Shown: positions 1 through 7,350 of the stretch, one piece after another
Layout: the number at the start of each line of letters is the position of its first letter
Numbering within the stretch: the stretch's first letter is position 1
Source of the DNA: Candidatus Aminicenantes bacterium RBG_16_66_30
GTDB lineage: Bacteria; Acidobacteriota; Aminicenantia; Aminicenantales; Saccharicenantaceae
Assembly (NCBI GenBank): GCA_001775715.1
Contig: MEYC01000098.1
Coordinates: 4,122-37,384 of the forward strand
Length of the DNA: 33,263 bases
Direction: 5' to 3'
The notes under the pieces: model-generated
The model's input: only the letters and a program-made list of their open reading frames with translations
Database searches by the model: none
What the model was told of the DNA's origin: nothing
Translations under genes and position numbers: made by a program

Positions 1-3
1 ACG

Positions 4-45
4 TAAACTTTAAAAGTGGACTGTCTTAAAGTTTAAAAGTGGACT
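4..45 (+). repeat. Left IS end: two tandem terminal boxes
   Basis: Two direct copies of a box of about 20 bases occur at 4-24 (TAAACTTTAAAAGTGGACTGT) and 27-45 (TAAAGTTTAAAAGTGGACT). The transposase stop codon (33-35) lies inside the inner box, so the end of the gene and the terminal sequence share bases. These are probably transposase binding sites, by analogy with elements that have multiple terminal boxes. Confidence 0.8.
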
Positions 46-1295
46 AGATTCAGGCTGTCAGATTTGATCTTACGGATTCCGAGGAAGCGGTCTTCGCACC
101 AGAAGCGGATCTCGGCCAGGCCGTGGCCGACGTCCGGGACGATCCGGAGTTGAACCCTATCACGGACAGCGACACCGTCCAGCTTGAACTCGAGATTGTT
201 GAACGAGATCTTCCGGTATTGATCAACGACCCGCTCGGCCTTGAGCGAGAAGACATCTTTGGTCGAGCGGAACGGCGGCGGCACCTCGAAGTCCCGGAAC
301 AGGGTCCGTTTCTCTCGCAGCGCCCGGCGGAACCTCATGATCGGGATCTCGCCGGTCGTGGTATGGACCTGACGGTAGTTGTAGCGGTGTTTTTCTGCTT
401 GAAGGACCTCCCGGGCCTGGCTGATGGTCGTGACGCTTTCCCGGGCACAGGTCCTGACGATCCTGTCCTGGAGCCAGCCATAGGGGCGCTCGATCTTCCC
501 CTTGGCCTGAGGCGAGAGGGCGTAACGAGGATCGATCCCGCATTCCCGGAGGACGATCTTCCATTGCGGGTCGATGTCGTCGGTGACCAGATAATGCTTC
601 CTCCAGATCGAGTCGCGGCCCTGGACGAAGCGGAAGATGGAGTGGCAGTCGGTGTAATAGGCATAGGGGACGCCGTAGTTCAGGACCACGTCTTCCAGGG
701 CAGAGATATGGTCCCAGCTGGTCTCCCGCTCCACGAAGTCGGCGTACAGGAGCAGCCGGCTGTGGTCATCGAGGCTGGTGATCAGATGCCACTTTCTCCC
801 GGCATCGGGGGCCCATTTATGTTCGGAGGAATCGTGCTGGACGAGCTCGCCCACGTAGTTGGTCAGGACCTCCCGATCATGGGCCTTTCTTTTGGGCTTG
901 GAGAGATAAAAATCGTGTTCCTTGGCCCTCTTGATGATCGTCGGCACAGACACCTTCTGGCGATAGACCTCCCGGAGCCGGTCCCGGACGTAACTGTAGT
1001 TATAACTTCGCAGCGGAACGTCGGGGTTGTCGATCAGCCGCTTTTCGAAGTGCAGCTCCCGGAGGATATTCTTTTCGATCTCCGGGGCGAGCTTGCGAGG
1101 ACTGCTCTTCCTCTGATAGGCCAGGCTAAAACCCCGCGGGTTGGTCCGGTAATCTTTGAGGATCGCGAAGAACCGGCTGCGCCCGATCTTGAGAACGCCG
1201 AGGATGTGCTCGAGCTTGATCTCCTGTCCGACATAGCGCTCCAGAAGCGCCCTGACCTGCTGGTCGCTGAAGGCTTTGTGAAGATGTCTGGCCAT
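33..1295 (-). CDS. IS transposase, integrase-core (rve) DDE type
   Basis: This 420-residue protein should catalyse cutting and joining of the surrounding IS. Residues 1-150 look helical and basic, with a helix-turn-helix-like start (IKLEHILGVLKIGRSRF), and probably bind the terminal boxes. The catalytic core follows with the expected acidic triad: D155 in VQHDSSEH, D216 in YYTDCHSIF and E269 in KGKIERPYGW. The last motif is typical of IS21 IstA, IS481 and related rve transposases. About 52 residues separate the second Asp from the Glu, longer than the usual 34-35 of DD(35)E enzymes, because of an insertion around VQGRDSIWRKHYLV. A small C-terminal beta-rich domain (residues 350-420) completes it. 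The frame is uninterrupted. The exact IS family cannot be fixed by eye. Confidence 0.88.
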   Translation of the reverse strand: MARHLHKAFSDQQVRALLERYVGQEIKLEHILGVLKIGRSRFFAILKDYRTNPRGFSLAYQRKSSPRKLAPEIEKNILRELHFEKRLIDNPDVPLRSYNYSYVRDRLREVYRQKVSVPTIIKRAKEHDFYLSKPKRKAHDREVLTNYVGELVQHDSSEHKWAPDAGRKWHLITSLDDHSRLLLYADFVERETSWDHISALEDVVLNYGVPYAYYTDCHSIFRFVQGRDSIWRKHYLVTDDIDPQWKIVLRECGIDPRYALSPQAKGKIERPYGWLQDRIVRTCARESVTTISQAREVLQAEKHRYNYRQVHTTTGEIPIMRFRRALREKRTLFRDFEVPPPFRSTKDVFSLKAERVVDQYRKISFNNLEFKLDGVAVRDRVQLRIVPDVGHGLAEIRFWCEDRFLGIRKIKSDSLNLVHF

Positions 1296-1344
1296 GATGT
1301 AACCTCCTTGATGATCAGGGGGTTAAATCACAGCCCGGCCTCCC

Positions 1345-1396
1345 AGTCCACTTTTCATCTTTAAATCAGCGAAAAACAGTCCACTTTCAATCTTTA
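1345..1396 (-). repeat. Right IS end: two tandem terminal boxes
   Basis: Two inverted copies of the left-end box occur here: AGTCCACTTTTCATCTTTAA (from 1345) and ACAGTCCACTTTCAATCTTT (from 1376). They are 31 bases apart start to start, against 23 at the left end. The shared core is AAAGTGGACT on the opposite strand. About seven more bases (to 1403) probably complete the element. Confidence 0.8.
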
Positions 1397-1419
1397 GATG
1401 ACATCGCGGCCGCGCATCA

Positions 1420-1448
1420 TTGACACATCTCCCCCCAGGGCCTATCAT
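1420..1448 (+). promoter_or_regulatory. Promoter for the Kelch lipoprotein gene
   Basis: TTGACA (1420-1425), a 17-base spacer and TATCAT (1443-1448) form a near-consensus sigma-70-type promoter 17 bases outside the IS right end. Transcription would start near 1455, about 50 bases before the ATG at 1507. The longer ORF in the track begins at the TTG inside this -35 box, so that start is excluded. Confidence 0.7.
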
Positions 1449-1506
1449 AGTCCCTCAGGCGGGGCGACGATCCCGAGCCCAAATCCCTGTTCCTGGACGA
1501 GGTCGA

Positions 1507-2922
1507 ATGAAGAACTTAGGCAAGATCATCCCGGCGGCTTCCGTTTTGATAGCTCTGTCGGCGTTTTCCGCCTGCGAAAAAAAGCAAGAGCCCATCCCCG
1601 AGCCCGTGACGACCGTCAAGTGGGCCTGGGTTGCCGGCAGCAAGACGATCAACCAGGCCGGCGCCTACGGGACGAAAGGCGTGCCGTCCGCGGCGAACCT
1701 GCCCGGAGCCAGAGAGGACGCGATAGGCTGGGTCGACGCCGGTGACAAGCTCTGGCTCTTCGGCGGCTATGCCCATGATTCGACGGGATTCCCCGGCCGG
1801 GCGAACGACCTCTGGACGTTCGATCCGGCGGCCGGCACGTGGACCTGGGTCGCCGGCGCCGACGTCCGGAACCAGGCGGGAATATACGGCACGGTGGGCT
1901 TGCCCGACCCGATCAGCACGCCCGGAGCGCGGAACGGGGCCGTATCCTGGATCGACGCGAGCGGCCGGCTCTGGCTCTTCGGCGGGCTGGCCCACGACGC
2001 GACGGGCGCCATCGGCCAGATCAACGACCTCTGGAGCTTCGATCCGGCGACCGTCCAGTGGACCTGGGTCGGCGGGAGTCCGACCCGATACCAGACCGGC
2101 GTGTACGGTACGCAGGGCGTCGCCGATCCCTTGAACTTCCCGGGGGCGCGGGTCGGGGCCGCTGCCAGCCTCGACGCGAGCGGCAGCCTCTGGCTCTTCG
2201 GCGGATTCGGTTATGACGGGGCCGGCGACAAGGGCCGGCTCAACGACCTCTGGAAATTCGACCCGGCGACGCTCCTGTGGACCTGGATCTCCGGCAGCGA
2301 CGCCATCGATCAGATCGGAACCTATGGCACCTTGGGCGAATCCGATCCCGCGAACGTCCCCGGAGCGAGGTTCGAGACCGTGTCCTGGATCGACGCGAGC
2401 GCCGCGCTCTGGCTCTTCGGCGGGGACGGCCTGGACTACGTGGGCACTATCTACAAGCTCAACGATCTTTGGAAATTCGATCCGGCGACCCTCGAGTGGA
2501 CGTGGGTCGATGGCAGCAAGTTCCCGGGGACCGCCGGCGTCTTCGGCACCCTGAACACCCCCGACGCGGCGAACATCCCCGGCGCACGGTCCGGGTCGGT
2601 CACCTGGCTCGACGCTAACGGGCTCCTCTGGCTGTACGGCGGATACGGCATCGATGCCACGACCGACGAGGGCTGGCTCAACGACCTCTTCAGGTACGAC
2701 CCGGAGGTCTCGGACTGGACGTGGGTGGGGGGCTATCCCCTGCACGGCCAGAAGGGCGTGTACGGCACGCTGGGAACGGGCTCCATAGAGAACATCGCGG
2801 GCTCGAGGTATTTCGCCGTCTCGTGGATCGATTCCCAGGGCGTGCGCTGGCTCTTCGGGGGATACGGCCTGGATTCCGAAGGCGCGGCCGGCTGGCTCAA
2901 CGACCTTTGGCGCCAGGACTGA
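1507..2922 (+). CDS. Kelch-type six-repeat beta-propeller lipoprotein
   Basis: This 471-residue protein should be exported and lipid-anchored: the N-terminus MKNLGKIIPAASVLIALSAF is followed by a lipobox-like FSAC with Cys at 23. The rest is six tandem repeats of 73 residues, each starting WTWV.GS and containing GVYGT, PGAR, SWIDASG.LWLFGG and LNDLW.FDPAT. The double-Gly and Trp pattern is that of Kelch motifs in galactose-oxidase-like propellers, so six blades are expected. No enzymatic residues are evident; ligand or surface binding is an inference. The start was chosen at 1507 for its signal peptide, a GAGG five bases upstream and the promoter at 1420-1448. The IS end lies about 100 bases upstream and does not disrupt it. 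Confidence 0.88.
   Translation: MKNLGKIIPAASVLIALSAFSACEKKQEPIPEPVTTVKWAWVAGSKTINQAGAYGTKGVPSAANLPGAREDAIGWVDAGDKLWLFGGYAHDSTGFPGRANDLWTFDPAAGTWTWVAGADVRNQAGIYGTVGLPDPISTPGARNGAVSWIDASGRLWLFGGLAHDATGAIGQINDLWSFDPATVQWTWVGGSPTRYQTGVYGTQGVADPLNFPGARVGAAASLDASGSLWLFGGFGYDGAGDKGRLNDLWKFDPATLLWTWISGSDAIDQIGTYGTLGESDPANVPGARFETVSWIDASAALWLFGGDGLDYVGTIYKLNDLWKFDPATLEWTWVDGSKFPGTAGVFGTLNTPDAANIPGARSGSVTWLDANGLLWLYGGYGIDATTDEGWLNDLFRYDPEVSDWTWVGGYPLHGQKGVYGTLGTGSIENIAGSRYFAVSWIDSQGVRWLFGGYGLDSEGAAGWLNDLWRQD
1621..2919 (+). repeat. Six in-frame 219-bp repeats (Kelch blades)
   Basis: Repeat starts fall at 1621, 1840, 2059, 2278, 2497 and 2716, exactly 219 bases (73 codons) apart each time, with no indel. 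The last unit is cut at 204 bases by the stop. Several stretches are nearly identical between units at DNA level, for example CTCTGGCTCTTCGGCGG. Confidence 0.92.
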
Positions 2923-3004
2923 TCTCGATCGGCCGCCCGAGGGAACCTTCTTCCCGGATCATCTGTATCGTCACCCGTTCAATCCATTTCGGAAGGAGTT
3001 AGAC

Positions 3005-3358
3005 ATGGCCAAGATCCAAGCGTACTGCGGACTCGACTGCGGCGAATGTGAGGCCTATATCGCTACCCAAACGAACGACCGGGCCGGCCTCGAGGAGACG
3101 GCCAAGAAGTGGGCCCAGCAGTTCGGCGGCGGCGTGAGTTCCTGGGAGGCTTGCGTTTGCGACGGCTGCTCCTCGGGAAAGCGGATGAGCACGGCCCATG
3201 CTGCGACCTGCGCGATCCGTCTCTGCGCCTCGAAGCGCGGGGTCGTGACCTGCGCCCACTGCGCGGACTACGGTTGCGCGACCCTGCAGCAGTTCTTCGC
3301 CTTTGCCCCCGTCCTGAAGGATAAGCTTGAGGCGATCCGAAAGGACCTGGGGAACTAG
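3005..3358 (+). CDS. Cys-rich small protein, DUF3795-like
   Basis: This 117-residue cytoplasmic protein has eleven cysteines, in clusters CGLDCGEC (8-15), CVCDGC (50-55), C69/C74 and CAHCADYGC (83-91). The opening YCGLDCGECEAYIAT and the overall size match the DUF3795 family of small bacterial and archaeal proteins. Their biochemical role is not established; metal or Fe-S binding is an inference from the cysteines. A strong ribosome site (GGAAGGAG) sits just ahead of the ATG. It lies 82 bases after the Kelch gene and 31 bases before the propeller gene on the same strand, so co-transcription is possible, but no shared function is apparent. Confidence 0.75.
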   Translation: MAKIQAYCGLDCGECEAYIATQTNDRAGLEETAKKWAQQFGGGVSSWEACVCDGCSSGKRMSTAHAATCAIRLCASKRGVVTCAHCADYGCATLQQFFAFAPVLKDKLEAIRKDLGN

Positions 3359-3389
3359 GCCGACGGGGCAGCTTCCGGGATCCCCGAAA

Positions 3390-4481
3390 ATGACCCGTCC
3401 TCTCCTTTTCGCGCTCGGCCTGGCCCTGATGCTGCCGATCCCGTCGAGCCCGGCCGCCAAGGAAGATCCTCTTATCAAGATCACCCTGGGGCCGTCCCTG
3501 GAGATCGGCCGCCGGGACCTCCTGTTCGCCTCGATCTCCTCCGTCTGCGAGGATGAGAAAGGCGATTTCTATGTCCTCGACCGGATGGAATTCAAGGTCC
3601 ATCGCTTCTCCGCCGCCGGCCGCCCGATCGGGACGTTCGGCCGGAAAGGCCAGGGCCCGGGCGATCTCCAGGCCTCCGCGAGCATCGTAAATACTTCGGG
3701 CGGGGAGCTGGCCGTCCTCGAGGACCTGTCCCTTGTCTCCTTCTTCGACACCGAAGGCGTATTCCGCAGGCGGATCGACCTCAACGGGCGCCTCGGGCTC
3801 GGATATGTCGGCCCGGACCGGTTCTACGGCTGGGTCTGGCGGCCCGAGGACAAGCAGCAGATCCTGGTCGACGGGAGGAACGCGACCCTCTCGACCTTCG
3901 ATGTCCAGGCGAGGGACGCTTTTTCCGTCGTCCTGCCCGACGAGTCCGGCCGGGCGGTGATGTTCAACTACGCCTCGGAATACTATGTTCCCGAATTCCT
4001 CTTCGACCACAACCGGGCCCTGAGCGCCGTCGGGATCAGCCATCGCTATCGCATCGCCCTTCTCGACGAGAGCGGGCGGGAGGTCGGCCGCATCGAGCGG
4101 GACCCCGGGCCGCGGAAGCTCACCGGCCGCGAGAGGGCCTATCTCGAACAGGGCGTCCTCGAATTCGTCAAGGCCAAGGGGTGGCCGCCGCGCGTCGGCC
4201 GGGAGCTCGGGAAGAAGGTCCCGGAGACGAAGAACGCGGTGCGCGCCGTCCGGATCTCGCCGAGCCGCGTCCTCGTCTTCAGGTTCCCCCCGGACATCAC
4301 CCGCCGGGACGCCCCGGTCCCTGTCGACGCCTTCACGCGACGGGGCGAGTTCCTGGGCGAAGCCGAGCTCCCTGAGGTCCCGCTCCACGTGTCGGACAAG
4401 GCCATGTATTTCGTCCGGACCGACGCGGACGGGAACGTCTATCTCGTCAGGACGGAATACGCGATGTCCGCGGCGCGCTGA
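3390..4481 (+). CDS. Secreted 6-bladed beta-propeller (NHL-like) protein
   Basis: This 363-residue protein has an N-terminal signal peptide (MTRPLLFALGLALMLPIPSS, likely cleaved after SPAA). It continues with blade-like units such as GDFYVLDRMEFKVHRFSAAG, FGRKGQGPGDLQ and DADGNVYLVRTEYA. The GKGPG(D/E)(L/F) signature followed by strand motifs is typical of the 6-bladed beta-propeller family near PF17170, often abundant in Acidobacteriota/Aminicenantes and Bacteroidetes. Their ligands are mostly unknown; no catalytic residues are seen. The start at 3390 is preferred over the in-frame TTG at 3327 because it begins the signal peptide and avoids overlap with the preceding gene. The ribosome site is weak, so expression may rely on the upstream gene. 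Confidence 0.75.
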   Translation: MTRPLLFALGLALMLPIPSSPAAKEDPLIKITLGPSLEIGRRDLLFASISSVCEDEKGDFYVLDRMEFKVHRFSAAGRPIGTFGRKGQGPGDLQASASIVNTSGGELAVLEDLSLVSFFDTEGVFRRRIDLNGRLGLGYVGPDRFYGWVWRPEDKQQILVDGRNATLSTFDVQARDAFSVVLPDESGRAVMFNYASEYYVPEFLFDHNRALSAVGISHRYRIALLDESGREVGRIERDPGPRKLTGRERAYLEQGVLEFVKAKGWPPRVGRELGKKVPETKNAVRAVRISPSRVLVFRFPPDITRRDAPVPVDAFTRRGEFLGEAELPEVPLHVSDKAMYFVRTDADGNVYLVRTEYAMSAAR

Positions 4482-4530
4482 CGTTTTTTCGCCCGCTCGA
4501 TCGGGTCGCTCCGTGAGGCCCGAAGGCGGA

Positions 4531-4560
4531 TTGACAGCGGCGGGCATAGCGGAATATCCT
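4531..4560 (+). promoter_or_regulatory. Promoter for the C69 peptidase gene
   Basis: TTGACA (4531-4536), an 18-base spacer and TATCCT (4555-4560) lie 34 bases before the ATG at 4594. Transcription would start near 4567, downstream of the alternative start at 4513, which is therefore unlikely. Confidence 0.65.
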
Positions 4561-4593
4561 CTTCCCCACCTAGCCAACGACCAGGAGGTGCCC

Positions 4594-6351
4594 ATGAAAC
4601 CGATCCGACTCGTCCTGCCGGGAGCTTTGTTATTCGTTCTCCTGGCCTTCCTCACGGCCGGGCCCGTGGCCATGACCCAGGACCCGGCCTGCCCGACCTG
4701 CGGCCCGGCCGGCGAGCCCGAAGGCTGCACGGTCATCATGGTCGGCAAGAACGCTTCGACCGACGGCTCGGTCATGACCACGCATACGTGCGATTGCGGC
4801 GAGTGCGATTGGACCTGGCGGTACATCCCCGCGGCCGACCACAAGCCCGGCGAGACCCGCAAGATCTACCACATCAGCCAGTTCGGCAACTGGGCCCCCG
4901 ACGCCGGATTGAAGTGGGAGGACATCAAGCGGACCGTGGTCATGGAGATCCCCGAGCTTCCGCGCACGCGCGCCTACATCCACGGCGACTTCGGCTACAT
5001 GAACGACGCCCAGGTGGCCATCGGCGAGTCGACCGTCGGTTGTCAGGCCAAAATGGAGAATCCCACGCCGGCGGCCAAGTTCGACATCACCATGCTGACG
5101 CTCATCGCCATGGAACGGGCCGGGACGGCCCGGGAGGCCATCAAGATCATGGGCGAGCTCGGCGAGAAGTTTGGTTACGGGCACACGGACACGGGCGAGA
5201 TGCTGGCCGTGGCCGACCCGAACGAGGTCTGGGTGTTCGAGATCATGCCCGTCGGCCCGCTGTGGACGCCCCAGAGCGGCAAGCCCGGCGCGGTCTGGGC
5301 GGCCCAGCGCGTCCCCGACGACCACGTCAGCGTCTGCCCCAACGAGTCGCGCATCGGCGAGATCGACCTCAAGAAGCCCGACTATTTCATGGCCTCGCCC
5401 AACGTCGTCCAGCTCGCCGTCGACATGAAGTTCTACGATCCCAAGGGCGGCAAGGCCTTCAATTGGAAGAAGGCCTACAACCCCACGGACGTCAGCGCGG
5501 CGAACACGAACGGCTCCCGCGTCCGGTTGTGGCGGTTCATGGACCTCGTCGCCCCGTCGCAGAAGTTCCGTCCCGAGACCCTGAACGAGGACTTCCCTTT
5601 CTCGGTCAAGCCGGAGAAGAAGCTCTCCGCGCGCGACGTCATGATGATGACCCGGGACAAGACCGAGGGCACGCCCTACTGGCCTGCCCGGGGCATCCAG
5701 GGCGGGCCGTTCCAGAACCCGAACTACCTGCCCTACGGCTTCGAGCTCGACGGCAAGCGCTATAACACGCCGCGGATCATCGGCGTCAACCGGGCCGAGT
5801 ACGTCACGGTCACCCAGAGCCGGGGCTGGCTGCCCCACCCCATCGGCGGCATCGTCTGGCTGGCCTGGGGCGCCCAGGACACCTCCTGCTTCATGCCCCT
5901 CTACGCGGGGATGACCCGGATCCCGCGCTCGTTCGAGATCGGCGACCACTGGCAGTTCGACCGCGACTCGGCCCGGTGGGCCTTCGACTATGTGGACTTC
6001 CACACCCAGGTCGCCTACAACCTGGCCATCGAGGACGTCCGCGCCGCCCAGAGGGCTTATGAGGATCCGGCCATCGAAAGGACGGACGTCATCGACAAAG
6101 CCGCCCTGGACCTCTATAAGAAGGACCCGGCCCTGGCCGTCAAGTTCCTGAACGACTACTGCCTCTCGAACATCGATCACGTTCTCGCCGCCTGGTGGCA
6201 GCTCGGCGACGACCTCCTCGTCAAATACAACCACATGTGGGTTTACGACAAGGCCACCCGCAAGCGGGGGCCGCTGAAATTCCCCGATTGGTGGCTCAAG
6301 CTCCTGGTCGAGTACAACCAATTGACACCCCAGCCGGCCGCGAAAAAGTGA
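4594..6351 (+). CDS. C69-family dipeptidase (secreted)
   Basis: This 585-residue protein belongs to peptidase family C69 (Ntn-hydrolase fold), which cleaves dipeptides and related amide bonds. It has a signal peptide (MKPIRLVLPGALLFVLLAFL). The family signature GCTVIMVGKNASTDGSVM begins with Cys45, which in this family becomes the N-terminal nucleophile after propeptide removal. Other family-like segments are IPAADHKPGETRKIYH, QVAIGESTVG, ANTNGSRVRLWR and ITVTQSRGWLP-like YVTVTQSRGWLP. Unusually Cys-rich stretches flank the nucleophile: CPTC (33-36) and CDCGEC (66-71). The start is fixed by AGGAGGTG ahead of the ATG and by the promoter. A role in peptide scavenging in the periplasm is inferred. 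The gene stands alone, 66 bases before the ABC operon. Confidence 0.85.
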   Translation: MKPIRLVLPGALLFVLLAFLTAGPVAMTQDPACPTCGPAGEPEGCTVIMVGKNASTDGSVMTTHTCDCGECDWTWRYIPAADHKPGETRKIYHISQFGNWAPDAGLKWEDIKRTVVMEIPELPRTRAYIHGDFGYMNDAQVAIGESTVGCQAKMENPTPAAKFDITMLTLIAMERAGTAREAIKIMGELGEKFGYGHTDTGEMLAVADPNEVWVFEIMPVGPLWTPQSGKPGAVWAAQRVPDDHVSVCPNESRIGEIDLKKPDYFMASPNVVQLAVDMKFYDPKGGKAFNWKKAYNPTDVSAANTNGSRVRLWRFMDLVAPSQKFRPETLNEDFPFSVKPEKKLSARDVMMMTRDKTEGTPYWPARGIQGGPFQNPNYLPYGFELDGKRYNTPRIIGVNRAEYVTVTQSRGWLPHPIGGIVWLAWGAQDTSCFMPLYAGMTRIPRSFEIGDHWQFDRDSARWAFDYVDFHTQVAYNLAIEDVRAAQRAYEDPAIERTDVIDKAALDLYKKDPALAVKFLNDYCLSNIDHVLAAWWQLGDDLLVKYNHMWVYDKATRKRGPLKFPDWWLKLLVEYNQLTPQPAAKK

Positions 6352-6417
6352 CCCGGGTCAACTTTTCCGGGAGCGAATTCGTAGATACGGGAAAGCCCCC
6401 GGGAGGGTGGGGCGACC

Positions 6418-7347
6418 ATGCTTGAGATCCGAAACCTGACTAAATCCTACGGCGACATCCTGGCCCTCGACCGGTTCTCCTTGGACCTCGGCAAGGGCGA
6501 GGTCCTGGGCCTGCTCGGCCCGAACGGGGCGGGCAAGACGACGCTCATCTCCATCCTGGCCGGGACCCTCGCCGACTTCAGCGGCACGGTCACGTTCCAA
6601 GGCCGGAACCTCTTCGCCGATCGTGCGCTCAAGAACCGCTTGGGCATCGTCCCCCAGGACATGGCCTTCTACGACGAGCTCAGCGCCATGGACAACCTGC
6701 TGTTCTGGGGCGGCCTCTATGACGTCCCCCGGGCCGAGCTGAAGCGGCGGGCCGCGGAGCTTCTCGAGCGCGTCGAGCTCGCCGGCCGGGCCAAGGAACC
6801 GGTCAAGAAGTTCTCGGGGGGCATGAAGCGCCGCCTCAACACGGCCATCGGCCTCCTCCACCACCCCGACCTCCTGCTCCTCGACGAGCCGACGGTCGGC
6901 ATCGACGTCCAGGCCAAGGTCAGCATCCTCGACATCATCCGTAACGCCGGCGCGTCCGGCACGGCGGTCATCTTCACGACCCACCAGCTGGCCGAGGTCG
7001 AGACGACCTGCTCCCGCATCGCCATCATGGACCACGGCCGCATCCTGGCCCAGGGGACGCTCGACGAGCTTGTCCGCATCGTCGGCGAGCGCGACATCGT
7101 CGAGATCACGGGCGAGTTCGCCGCGGGCCCGTTCTCCGAGGCCCTCCAGGACATCGCCGGCGACGGCATCGAGCTCCTGTCCGTGGCCGACAACCTGGCC
7201 TCGCTGGCCGTGGCCGCGACGGAGCAGATCCCCCGGATCATGGACCGGCTCTTCCGCCGGAAGCTCGCCGTGACCGATCTCAAGATCAAATCGCCCAACC
7301 TCGAGACCGTGTTCCTGAAGCTGACCGGCCGCAGCCTGAGGGATTGA
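6418..7347 (+). CDS. ABC transporter ATP-binding protein (ABC-2 exporter)
   Basis: This 309-residue ATPase powers the two permeases encoded next. Visible motifs are Walker A GPNGAGKT (34-41), Q-loop Gln80 (VPQDM), signature FSGGMKRR (132-139), Walker B LLLLDEPTVGID (152-163) and the switch His in TTHQ (about 183). A C-terminal extension of about 80 residues follows, as in DrrA/NatA/CcmA-type exporter ATPases. The start is ATG 6418, preceded by GGGAGGGTGGGG. The three genes are almost contiguous (3-base gap, then a small gap or overlap), so this is one operon. The substrate is not evident; this class includes drug, sodium, lipid and polysaccharide exporters. Confidence 0.93.
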   Translation: MLEIRNLTKSYGDILALDRFSLDLGKGEVLGLLGPNGAGKTTLISILAGTLADFSGTVTFQGRNLFADRALKNRLGIVPQDMAFYDELSAMDNLLFWGGLYDVPRAELKRRAAELLERVELAGRAKEPVKKFSGGMKRRLNTAIGLLHHPDLLLLDEPTVGIDVQAKVSILDIIRNAGASGTAVIFTTHQLAEVETTCSRIAIMDHGRILAQGTLDELVRIVGERDIVEITGEFAAGPFSEALQDIAGDGIELLSVADNLASLAVAATEQIPRIMDRLFRRKLAVTDLKIKSPNLETVFLKLTGRSLRD

Positions 7348-7350
7348 CCC

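Larger units (their letters stand above)
1..1403 (-). mobile_element. Insertion sequence with one rve-type DDE transposase and doubled terminal boxes
   Basis: A single transposase gene is enclosed by inverted terminal sequences. The right end, read inward from 1403, begins TGTCATCTAAAGATTGAAAG; the left end reads TAAACTTTAAAAGTGGACTGT from base 4. The two outer boxes match at 18 of 21 positions. By symmetry with the right end the element should start about 4 bases before the window, so the left tip and any target duplication cannot be seen. The reading frame is intact, so the element may be active. TGT tips and multiple terminal boxes recall IS21/IS481-type elements, but no IstB-like helper ATPase follows, so the family is left open. 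Confidence 0.85.

Noticed and set aside
123-1364. 413-residue plus-strand ORF inside the IS
   Set aside because: It is antisense to the transposase, which has the DDE motifs; the ORF has no recognisable domain and arises from GC-rich third positions.
1621-2919. Regular repeats as a possible CRISPR or satellite
   Set aside because: The repeats are in frame, 219 bases long and encode Kelch-like blades, with no spacers.
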